This document shows positions 13,899 through 25,500 of a stretch of DNA of 64,000 bases, piece by piece (the first letter of the stretch is position 1; the number at the start of each line of letters is the position of its first letter). Source of the DNA: Patagioenas fasciata (taxonomy: Eukaryota > Chordata > Aves > Columbiformes > Columbidae); contig NC_092525.1 of NCBI RefSeq assembly GCF_037038585.1, forward strand, positions 30,592,367 through 30,656,366. The letters run 5' to 3'. A program made the position numbers and the translations under genes. The notes beneath the pieces are model-generated. The model saw only the letters and a program-made list of their open reading frames with translations, was not told the DNA's origin and did not search any database.

Positions 13899-14631
13899 TG
13901 GGACATTCAGGATAAGGTGAATTGTGATTTACATGTCAAGGACAAGCCATGAGCCACAGACAAAGGCCAGCTGGCTGCCACAGGGGTGGGGGACATGTTG
14001 AAGGGCATGCAACTCCATCTTCTGACAGATCCAGCATGGCACTAAGGGAAAAGACCCCAGACCACTCGAGCCCCTTCAATGTGTCCGGAGACCCTTTGGC
14101 ACTTTGCCATCTTTCGCAATCGTGCGCAAGTGATGTCCACACAAAAGACTAAAGATTTCACAAGCAGGGAATGCAGAGGACTATAAGAACCCACCTGCAC
14201 AAGCACTGGACTGACACACACCCACCACCCTGAAGACCAGTCCCACCGCAGGAACTGAAGACGACACTGGAGGATGCTGCACATCACTGGATCCCAGACT
14301 ACAAACCCTGTCATACACAAAGCGGAGGGTTGGTATCTCACCCTCTCTCCTTTCTTTCTTTCCTATACTTATATTAGTTTGCTTTCCTTTTTATAAAGAA
14401 TAGAGTAAGATTTACAGCCCCACATGTGCCACAAACCTTTTATGTTTACCAATTGAACTTAAATCACATAAATCCTTCTGCCACCAAATAATTTGCCAAT
14501 TAAGCCAAGCTGCGAAATAAAAGCTTTTTCTTTATGGATCTTAACTATCCTGTATACCCTTTTCCAATGACAGGGACCCATGAACCTGAGTCACCTCTCG
14601 CCCCACCCATACCTCTGGGTGAGACGTGACA
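13899..14631 (+). mobile_element. Probable solo LTR of an endogenous retrovirus
   Basis: The segment opens TGGGACATTC and ends GAGACGTGACA, flanked on both sides by the identical 6-mer aggaga (13893-13898 and 14632-14637), which could be a target-site duplication. Inside are a TATA-like box (CTATAAGAAC, 14181-14190) and an AATAAA (14516-14521), in the order expected for U3-R-U5. No retroviral gene lies beside it, so it would be a solo LTR. The left edge is unsure: related sequence (AGGAAATGGGACAT, resembling AGGAGATGGGACAT) lies just outside, and the element may begin nearer 13808 or 13831. Confidence 0.45.
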
Positions 14632-14637
14632 AGGAGA

Positions 14638-16696
14638 TAGCCCAGAGATGCTTTTCCACATGCAGGCATTCTACTGAACCATTACACAAAATCCTGAATA
14701 AGTTACTTCGTCATTTTTTGGTTGTGTAGAATTTATGGTCATCATTTAGAAGACTAAGAAAACTTAGTCCAAAGAAATCTAAAGCTCCAACCTTAACTTC
14801 TCGTAATTTTGCAGAAGGCAACTGCATTCTCTGAGCCAAGCAGGTGCTTCCTCCAGCAGGAGTTTGCTGGCACTGCCCAAACAGCAGTTTGGCGGGAGAG
14901 ATGATTTCTACAGCGGGACAGCTTCAGGGTTAACCACACCATTGACTCCCTCGGTCTCTCCAAGCACCTCTGCTGAGCGATTGCCGCAGTTCTTGCACCT
15001 CTCTGTGGTGGGGATGGTATTCTTGTTAATCACACAGAGGCCTGGATTTGGCACTTTCTGAAGTTTCATCTCAGGAGCTGTAATCAGAGGGAAAACACAG
15101 ACACACTGGACAGCTTCTACAAAATGCTGTACCATCTGCTTGACCAAAAGGAGCACACCAGCCAGGAGGAAGCATGGAAGTGATGTGAACACATTGTGTT
15201 AGCTAAAGCTGGGCTTTCTCACTGCATCCAGGCACTGTGGACACAGAAACCTGCCCGAGACTAACTTAAGCCTCAGTTCATCTATGCACAAACAACACAA
15301 CAACTAGCCCAATGGTGCCATAAAATGACTGCAGTGATAACCAGCTTCCACTTTCTTCTTGTACAGCCAGCACTCAGCTATCACTGCCAAAGCTATGTCA
15401 AACAGGGAGGTCTGTATTAAAGACGTTACTATAACCACTCTGACTTCGATATCTCATTAATTGATTTACCATTGCATGACATATTAACTCCAGTTTCTAC
15501 AGCCCTCGTTGCCATCAGTTGGCGATCTCCAGTTGGCACTGGAGTGGGCACATGTTGTTATTACATCCCTGGTCCTGCTGCATCCCACTGTCACTCACTT
15601 TTTTCCCAACCAGCTTTACAATAATCAATTGCTACAATGCCATAAAAATTAGTTAATATACAACAAAAGAGAGTTCATGCATTATTTTGCACTCTTAGAA
15701 ATTAGTATTATTCGCTGCAAGTAAAAATCTCCAAGATTAATTCTTGCATGCCAGCTCTTAGCCAGGAGCACAATATATTGGTTGAATTGTGTTTTCTTGT
15801 TAGCAATAGTGATTTTATAGCAGAAGCCCTGGCACAATCTTTATGATGGAGGAGCAAACAGTATTGCATCCACTCTGCCATAAAAAGTAATCATTTCTGG
15901 AAGACTCGAACACAGTAAAAATTCCAGGCTGTGGACTGGATTCAAATTGGTGAGTACCCAAAATATGTCCAAATGCCACCCAGTTGCAAGATCTGTTCTG
16001 AATTCCTGAGCTATTATGGGAAAACAGTGTATATGAGACATGCTGGATTGATGGCATCTGCATGCAAATGCTTTTTTGCTTGCCGCACAAATACACATGG
16101 AAATCAGAGTGTAAATTTCCCTCTGCTGCCCGTTTCTGTAAATCACTCCTCAGCAAGTGATGGGTCAGTTTTATTTAATGGGATAAGAAAATGCATTGCT
16201 CTCTCACTAAAATTGATCTTAATTTCTATTTGCCCTAATTTTTACCATTAACAGAAATATTGGTTATTAAAAATGAAGCGTTTTGCAACATGAATAATTT
16301 GCAATAAATTTTGTTTATTCGTGGACTACAACGGGAAAGCCTAGCTCTTCTTTCATCACTATGCACCCCTATGATTTCTGATGTCTTTGTTTTCCCAAAT
16401 GCTGACCTAAAAATCAGCCAGGCAAGAAAGCATCTGGCAGAGCCCATCATTGACTAGGAAGATCCTTTGTCTTTCATCTTTCCTGCCAATACATTAAGTT
16501 TGCCTGAAGATGGGCAGGAAAAAAATGAGATGCAATGCTTATTTTCAATTTGGCAAAATCATCCATAGACCATTCCCTCCAGGATATATTTGTCAAAGGT
16601 GGAAGACTGAAAAGCATAAGATAATCAGCACTGCTACTTCTCAAGTTCTCATTCCCGTAAGGGCAAAGAAGAACAGACCAGAAAAAAATGCGGCTG
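14638..16696. other. Intergenic, no gene recognised
   Basis: A perfect hairpin (CTCCAGT-TGGC-ACTGGAG) lies at 15527-15544. Open frames of about 100 codons near 15.8-16.25 kb overlap on both strands and resemble nothing known. Confidence 0.65.
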
Positions 16697-16778
16697 TTTT
16701 GTTTTTGGTTTGTTTGGGTTTTTTTTTTTGGGGGGGGGGGTCAGGGATTGGTTTGGTTTTGTTTTGGTTTTGTTTTTA
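16697..16778 (+). repeat. T/G-rich tract with T11-G11 junction
   Basis: GTTTG and GGTTTT units surround eleven T (16719-16729) followed directly by eleven G (16730-16740). Confidence 0.85.
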
Positions 16779-17089
16779 ATCATCAGCACCAGACCCCAAA
16801 GCTACAGTATTTTCCATGACACAAGGAGGACCTGTCTACTCTATTCTTCCTGTATCCTGTGCATTTTTCCTTTCCATATGTGCAGACGTAAGAGACCCTG
16901 AGATTTTGGAGACCAGCCAGAGCAAGTCCATGGAAACAAAGCTCCCAGAGTGGCTGTGGAGTTGGGCAGCAAGTAAACTCCTTGGGTATTGCCTCAGAGA
17001 GGCCAGTGGCAGAACTGAAAGCACAGCTTTCACAGGTCGCTTCCCATCTTGAGCCCCCCTTGGCTCTCCCCACTGGGATGCTGGGATGT

Positions 17090-17176
17090 CTTGTCTAGAT
17101 TGTGCTTTTGCCAGGAAAAGGTTGGACAAGATGACTGTTGAGGTCCCTACCAACTTGGTTTTCTATGATTCTATTT
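17090..17176 (+). mobile_element. CR1 LINE 3' end fragment
   Basis: The sequence AAAAGGTTGGACAAGATGAC, then GAGGTCCCTACCAAC and the terminal TTCTATGATTCTAT, is the well-known 3' end of avian/reptilian CR1 elements, in plus orientation. Only the 3' terminus is clear; the 5' side fades into unrecognised sequence. This is the clearest single sign that the host is a bird (or close reptile). Confidence 0.85.
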
Positions 17177-20100
17177 AAAGCAAGGAGGAAAAAAAAAAAA
17201 CATTTATTAAAACAGAAAGACTAAGGAAATAAAAGCAGGAGAGGCAGGGAGAGACCAGATGTCACCCAGCACTGGGGTAGAAACCTGCTCTTCACATGGA
17301 CCCAGCAGCTGGGGGCCAGCTCTGCTAAAGCCACCTCTGCGCAGCCCCGAGTCCCCGCTCACACCCCTGCACCCAGCAGCTCCAGAGCGATGCACAGGCG
17401 GCTGCACTGGCTGCCGGGCCGGGGTTTGGTGCTGAGCAGGGTCTGCTCCCATCCCCACAGCCCACACCCATGCACTCACACCGACTGCAAACCCACTGAC
17501 ACCACAGGGGAAATGTGGCACAAAATCACTGCAATGAAGTGCACACACACACATTCATGTGGGCTTATGAATTTAGTTAAGCAGAGATATAAACAGATCT
17601 ATCTACTAAGAGGGAAGGTCTTTTAATGCTCTTCACCGAATTACAGGCTTTTAGATTTTTATTTTTTTAATATATATTTGGTCTGGAAAATAAGAAGAGA
17701 CAGAAGCAGCTTTGGTTTTATATGGTCGGCTTGCTGGTTTTGATAGTTTTGGAACATAGCTGCTGATACATTAAGAAAATACAATTTGGCAGTGTCAGCC
17801 CACGCTGTGTGCCTGTCTGTTGTGTGGGGGTGGGTATGGATAAGGATCACAACACAAAATGTGAACTGTGTGTAAAACGCCAGTAACTTATCTCCAGAAG
17901 AGGAGTTTATGTAAATCTACATTAAAGCCTTTACTCTTGTTTGCTGATAAATTTATAGACGTTAGCATCAAGGTAGCAATCAGGATTCATCAGCTTTACT
18001 TTTTTATAACCTGTTAGTCTCTGATAACATCTCTCTTCAAGTGACATACTGTAGCATTGTGCAGTATTAAATGATATGCACAAATAAGTACCTAATGGTA
18101 GATTTAAATATGTTGCAGCAGTCCAAGTTCTTTCATTTTCCTGATTATAACGGCATTTGCATAATGTATGAATTCAAACATTATTGCTGTTAAATAATGC
18201 ATAAATATTCTCCCATGCTGAAATACATCTATTTCTTCTCCATGAATTATTTTGAATGTATCATTCAGTTGTTTTTCTATTTAAAAATGTAGTTAGAACT
18301 CTGCATATCACAGTATTATGACTGGAAGAAGTATCACCACAAGTAGTTGGCTAATGCTCCAAACTGTAAATGAAGTATACATTATTAAATGGGCCATCTC
18401 CTTCCTTCTTCAGAAAGCATTATCACCAGAATACAATATTCAGTATTTCTGAAATGTCAGAAAGAAATGCAGGTACATATTTGATTATCTGGCAGGTCTT
18501 AGGAGAGAAAAAAAGAACAACAACATTTTGCTCCCCAACCTGAAGGGAATATGAACATGGTCAAATATAAAGAGAGATAAATCTGTAAGAGGTGATTGTG
18601 TGAGTTCTTGAATAGCTCTTTGTGAAACTAAGCACCATCAACACCCATTGACTTCCAATCCCATATCCCCCAGATGATGGACCCTTTTATTTATATTTGA
18701 TTTTATAAAATGTGCCATCGAGCAAACTCTTAGATAAATCCTGTCAACACTTTCACAGAAGTCACTTACATCAATGACAGATGACAGGATGAATAAAAGG
18801 ACTTCAGGATTCAAGTATCTAAACTTGAGCACAAAAAAATTTAACTCGGTGCACAACATTTAACAATAAAAATGTCAAAATGAAAATAACAGAATGTATG
18901 TGCCTCCTGGGTCTATAGCCCCGCTGAAATGGTCAAAGAAAGTAAAGAATTTAATAAAACCCTAAGGACTCAAAAATACCTTGTATATATGCTTACTTAG
19001 AAATACGCAAATGCACAAATTTGCCTGCTTCACCCTAATGTCTTTTTCCCCGGCAACATCTTTGTTATGAAATACCTGCTTTTTGCAATTGCAGTATTTA
19101 AAGATTTAAGTATCGACTTCTAACAGTATTGCCTCTCTCTTTTCTCCCCTCTATAACTGGTGTCTTTTTTTTTAATTACTCTTTACTTACCACATAGACA
19201 TGACTTAGTGTTTCAGTTTGGACTCTAGCTTGCTGGATTCTCTTGTCTCAGTAGATTTTCCACTTGGTGAAGGTAGGAAATAATCAAGTCTCCAATAAAC
19301 ATAATCTTTTTTTAGAGTGTGTCATCTTTTATGATTCGTCATTATAATGCTAAAATGTGTCTCGCCCTCACACCATTACTTTACCCGTGTAAACCCATAC
19401 ACCTGTATATGCATACGTGCAAAGAAACTATTCACTCTGTCAAATAGATTTTCTGTCACTTTTGCTCCCTTTTTTCCTTTACTGCTGCTGATTATAGTGG
19501 AAATGCACTTCTAAAACCTAATAAGCTGAATCAGTGGTAAAATGAACATATTTTGCTTACACATATTTAAAGTGAGTTTGCATAACATGGGGAACATTCT
19601 GAAATGGATTTGATCAACTTGAAACTATTGCAAATAAAGCACAGAAAATGTCATCTCTTAAATAAATTCAATACACTTGTTAACGCAAATAAAAAGGACT
19701 CTGGAAATTCATGGCAGTTTCTAATGCACAGACATCTCAAAAAAAGAAAAAGTTGCTGCACAAATGCTTTAGCATGAATAAAGCCCTTGATTAACAAGAC
19801 TGACTATTACTGCACAGATTGGACCATGGAGAGCCATGAGCATATAGTTAAAAATACTCAGTTTTACTCAGTGAAGATATTGCCATTTTTGTAGCTGAGA
19901 TGTGATAGGGGAAGATCTCACCTGTAAAACCTCATAATAGCCACCCAGACACTACCTAGCAAGAATTAATCCTTCCTTTCCCTTTAGTTTGAGGTATTTT
20001 CTGTTTTCAAGCCACTTCACACTTGCAGCCTGGGTCCAGCAACAGGGCCCTGCCGGTGGCCCATGCCGAGCAGCTGATCACCTGGTTAGCTGTGCTTGGA

Positions 20101-22457
20101 CCAACAAGTATCCCATTTGGGGCCAAGCTTTCAAATCCAGATAATAAATCTGGGTTACTTTCTCTCAGGGAGAAACATCTGCAAGATGAAGCTAAGCTGG
20201 AATACTTTTTCTTTTCACTCATTTGAACAACATAATGGTGCAGATCTCCAACAAACGATTAGTGAAAGGCTGAAGAGACAAACGGGCTGCGTAGAGCAAA
20301 GCCACCCTATATGTAGTATCTGCTGTACTTTAGCAAAGTTCACAAGTCATAAAGAAAGGACTATGCAGGTGGAAAGAAACACACTGTAGTTAAAAACTTC
20401 TCTGTTTAATTCACAAATGAATCAATGAAGTATGAAACTCACCTCCTTATCTCGTCGTGGGTTTGCTGTCAGGAGCAGAGGTGCACAGATCAGAGCAGTG
20501 ACAAAAGGAGCGGTGGTGTACAGCTGAAACGCTCCTTCCCATGGGTCCCATGCTTTGATTTCTGCCTTTAATACTGATAAGAAGTGACAGTAGTTGGATG
20601 AAACAATCAAAATTGGAGCTGAAGAGCTTATAAACCTCCTGACACTTCAATAAACCAAAAGCCAATACAAACCTTAAAAAAAAATCATATATCCATTTTG
20701 ACTCTGAATGGCCACATGGAGCAAAACTAACACACACTCAGAGGGCTAGAAGTTACCTCCTGATTTATTTACTCTCATTTCATAAATTTTAAATAAAAAA
20801 ATAAATGCTAAGTTCTACATGGAGAAGTAAAGTCTTTTATAACCTTTTAGACAGTTGCTGCCAGTTCTCAGGAGAGCTTTGTGCCTGCTGCTAAATGTTT
20901 ACGAATCAATATTTAATATTTTGGAAGATGAAGTCTTAATTATCCATCTCCCCTTTAAGCATCAACCCCACTTTGTGGAAATACAACCATTCACTACCTG
21001 ACTAATTGACTGCTGCTTATTAGCACATATTTTCCTGTAGGTCAGAGAGAAAGGCTTCCAATCACTTTTCTTGTTTGCTAAAGATACGATACATTTCACC
21101 TGACTTTATCCGTCTATAAGTTGATCTCAGCTCGTTTCTAAAACTCCTGCTATAGTCAATAGCACCTCCAAGCACACAATTCAGCATATCGGACATAACC
21201 GCCCTGGTTAGAGCTCCCTGCTTCTCCCCATAGGTAACTAGCCTGAAGTGTGTACCCAACACACAGACAGCAAAGAGTAAGCAAGAGATAAATGCCAAAT
21301 TTATGAAACCACAGATTACTGAAAGTAAATGTGAAATTTAGAGTATTATATTCCTTAAACATTTTCAGTTTGCAGTCCAGACACATCTTATTGCAGAATA
21401 TATTTTTCTCATTTGTGAGTACAACGGTTAAATGTGTGTTAAATTTATGTAGGAAATTCTGAGGAAGGACAGATTTTCACATATTTGGGCAACTCAGAAT
21501 TCTGATGCCTCAGCGTTCAGCCTTTCTATAATTCAAAATCTTCTCTACGTGCTCTAGGAAGAGATTCACTGACCTTCTGTTAAATGGAGGTAGAAAGAAA
21601 GCACAGAATCCAGCACACTCTGGATCTGGATCATCTGAAAGTGAGTTCTATATCAAAATCTTCTACTTCCAATATCCACTTTTCAGTTTAGTATCTGCAA
21701 ACATGAAGATTTTTAGTGAAGGCCAGAAATTAAGTGCACTGAAGCTAACAGGAACATTTTGGCTGATTTCAGTGGAACCCGGATAAATCCCAGGAGCACA
21801 AAAATCATTGCAAAACTTAAATATATATACTACAATTCAGTGGAGATTTTGACACAGGAACTATCTGCTCAAATAGAGCTGACAAAAACAAACGGATTTT
21901 TCTAATAGACATTTCTGTTTCAGAAAGCCACTTCTCTTTTGTTCTTTGCACCTGATCCCGCACTGAAGTCCTGGACTGAATCTGTGGCCTCACATTTATT
22001 TCACTGGCAACTGATTTTGGGGTCACATGAACAAGAATCATAACTTCATTGCAGAAGATGAGTATGAAATAAGGGAGCATAATTTTAAAATAAATGAAAA
22101 ATATCTTTCCGTTATCAATATAATACTGAAAATAAAAATAGTTCTAAATTTAAAGGTTTAATGTAAATGTGGTTTTTTGTATTTCTTGTTTTTGGAAGCC
22201 TAAGAAAGCTGTATCACATCATAGGTTTATTAATGCAGCATCCCTACTCTGACAGTGTTCCATATTTGATGCCTATTGAGTTTTTGGATAGAAAAAGACA
22301 GCTATAGTGGCTTCTTTTTGCTGTTAAACACTCCAGAGTCTGGCAATCAGCTCTTTCCCCTTAGAGTATACATTTCTTACACTAATATGGAGAAATATCA
22401 GAAGTTGCATTATTTGCATATGTAATATCTGTGTTGTCAAAACACTTGATGTTCAGG
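17177..22457. other. Intergenic, GC islet then AT-rich sequence
   Basis: A GC-rich islet with about seven CpG in 100 bp lies at 17250-17480, just after the CR1 fragment. From 18.0 to 18.4 kb there is repeat-free AT-rich sequence with a perfect octamer (ATTTGCAT, 18155-18162). No exon is seen. Confidence 0.6.
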
Positions 22458-22500
22458 TAAAAACAAAACAAAACCCAAACAATCAACAAAACCCACAACA
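22458..22500 (+). repeat. A/C-rich low-complexity tract
   Basis: AAAAC-type units with CCC interruptions on the plus strand. Confidence 0.7.
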
Positions 22501-25500
22501 GAATATCAGTGAGGCCCCAGTATTCAGTTTCATTATCCCACTAAACCAAGTGCATGTCTTGTTGTGTCAGCACATGCGTGAATCAAAAGCAATGGGCACA
22601 TTTATTTCTTCTTATGTGAAGAGTCTAGGTATGAGAAAGGAAATCTCAGTGCCAGTATAAATCAGAGTAGTGACGTGAACAAATCTTATTTCTGTCACTG
22701 AATTTGGAACTTCAGGGTACAAAGAAGCACAATTGCCTCTGTTATTGCCATCTCACTTTGCCCACCAAGTTGCCCAAATGAATACACTAACACGCTGCCT
22801 CTGTCTTGTTTTGAGCAGTGTATATCTATAGTGGAAACCTCTTTTATAAGATGACACAATATACATCAGGGAACTTCAGTTTTGGGTAAAAGTCTTGTTT
22901 CAGGTAACATTACGAGTCCAGATTTGCTGTCAGACCCCAGTCCTCCCAATCTGGCACTTAACCACACACTTAATCCGGTTTATAGCTGGGGACTACTCAC
23001 ACAATATAAAACAATGTGCTTCTACAACACTTCCCATGAGTGTCTCCCTTCAGATCACCCTTCCAAATGACCAAGATTTTGGTATATGAACATGTGGCCA
23101 TATGTGGTTAATAGCTTTGTCTTCTCCCTTTCCCCTTTAAGTAGGCTACTTCTCATCCATGCCAGAATCAGTACTTGAGCTTCAAAAGTGTTAAAAAAAA
23201 AAAAAATTAAAAAAAAAAAAAATAAATATATATATGTATACATATATATATATCCCAACTTGGGATACTAATTCAATCTCACAACACAAAGGCAGAGAAG
23301 ATGTGTGTTGTGGTGTCACAGGCACGGCAGCAGCCACCCCGTGGGAACCACCTGGGTGCAGCTCCCAACCAGCTCCTCCTTCAGAGGCACTTCTCCTTGG
23401 ACTTCCCTTTCAGCAGCCTCAGTCACTGCTGCTTGCTCTCCGTGCCATGTGGGAAGTGTCCCCCGGCTGTAAGCAGCTGCCTGCAGAAACTGCTGCTGGC
23501 TCTGCACCACGTGTGAGGCTGTGAGGTGGGATGGTGGCCACAGCACCTGGGAAGAGCCCAGAGGCAGGCAGTTACCCCAGACCAGCTGGCATGGGGCATC
23601 CTGGCTTCCTTTGAAAATATGACCGCTTGGCAAGTCCCTTCCATAATCAAAAAGCATCTAAAAAGTCTCACAGGGAAGGGAGAGGGGGAACGGAGCCTTC
23701 AGGGCATCATGCCTTCAAAGACATGAGCAGAGCAGCCTGGCAGTCTTCCTAGCGCAGGGGGTTTCCCCAGCAGCACTGTGGTGTGCATACCCGCCAGTCT
23801 CCAGTCAGCTATTTTTATGGTGGTTTTAGACAAATGGAGAGCATATCAAATATGCAACTCTTCAGCAATTGTTATTTCTTTGAAGAGTTTTGGTGGAGCA
23901 GTAACATATTTTCCCCGTTTCCTATGTCATACTTGTGTTGATGCATCAAGAGAGTTTCGTTGCATTACTCAATGACAATAGCAGGCAACAGCCATCAGTG
24001 TGGCTCTGTTGAATTCAAGAGCACCATGCTGACTTAGATTTCTGGCCACAAGCTACTTTGAGGGATTTCATTTACTGCACAGAAAATTGCTCCAGAAGAT
24101 TTTTTTTTTTCCCCTGGGTGGAAATTGTCCTCAATACCATGAGTGCACAGCAGCTGTATCAGACATTTGGTCCACTAATTAAAAGAACTAGAATAATCAG
24201 CTTTAAAGCTCTAATACCCATCTCTAAATACCTCTGAATGAATTCAAACTAATTTTTACACAAGAAGTAGAGAGCAGTACTTCTTACACAGATGTGCCAT
24301 GTTGGTATTACACAACCTAAAGCATTGCTACTTTTTCTGGTTTTATTTTTGCAGGGCATGCATTAGTGACCTGATCCTGTCCACTTCGGGTTAAAAAGGA
24401 GACTTCTTCTGGCATGAGTAGAAGCAAGATCAAGTCCTAAATACACGTCTTCCCCAGAGGACCAGGATATGCTGCTGTGAGAGATTGCTTCAGCAAGCAG
24501 AAAAACGAGCTGAAACTTCTCCTACTTTTGCTTTGTCCTTTGCATTTTTCATACTCCGTATTGACAGCTTCTAGATGTGCAGCATTCTGTGGCTGGTGAT
24601 CCTTCCTACGCCTATGTACTTTCCTGTCTACAGCCCTATTAACCTCAGATTTATTAGCTAGTTTGTCAGCCACTTACACTGCCAACTTCCCAAGAGGCAA
24701 ACACATCCCTATTTGAAGATGCACCAAAAAGACAGCAATGGAAAAAAAAAGTACATCCCATCTCACCCTTTTATACTTTAAGACATTTAAACAAAAAGTG
24801 AATATACACATGTATTCAACCAAGATTTTAAATTTAAATCAAGGTTAAAACACATGTATCAAACTCTAGGGTTCATTTTAGCTCCAGAAACTGTTATTTT
24901 CTTACTATTTTTTGTTGCTTGGGGAGGGAGAAATATGTTGAATTATGGAAAAAATATCATAGTGGATATTTGGTAAGAAAGATTTTAATAAAGACACATG
25001 GTTTTGTGTGATTAAGGCTCAGCTATTAAATGTCTCAAAGGAGTGTTATTTTGATTGCTCTGCTTGACACTCCATTACAATGATGTGCTAAATTTATAAT
25101 GGTGGGCACAATATCTGGTGTATGACACAGACTTTCCTCATGACCTACACGTGGAGGTGGCTATGACATGTAAGCAACACGTACCTTTTTGAATACGATT
25201 AAAATCTGGTTCCAAGTGTCATATGAAAACTGGAAATCAAGCCACCAAAGGTACAGCAGGAGAGTCTATAAAATATTTAGACAGATGGGTGCACAGGTAG
25301 GTTTTTTGGCACACATTTAAGCAACGAAACTTTTCTAAAAGATAATGAACACTTTAAAAGTGTTCTCTGTGTAAATCATCAAACATATTTTTTAGGTACT
25401 TTTCTGCATTTAGGATACATTTAAAGAATACTCATTGTTCTCCAAGGCCTTCAAAACATATTAATCTCCCTGCATGATTTGCTCTAGGGTGAGTTCACCA

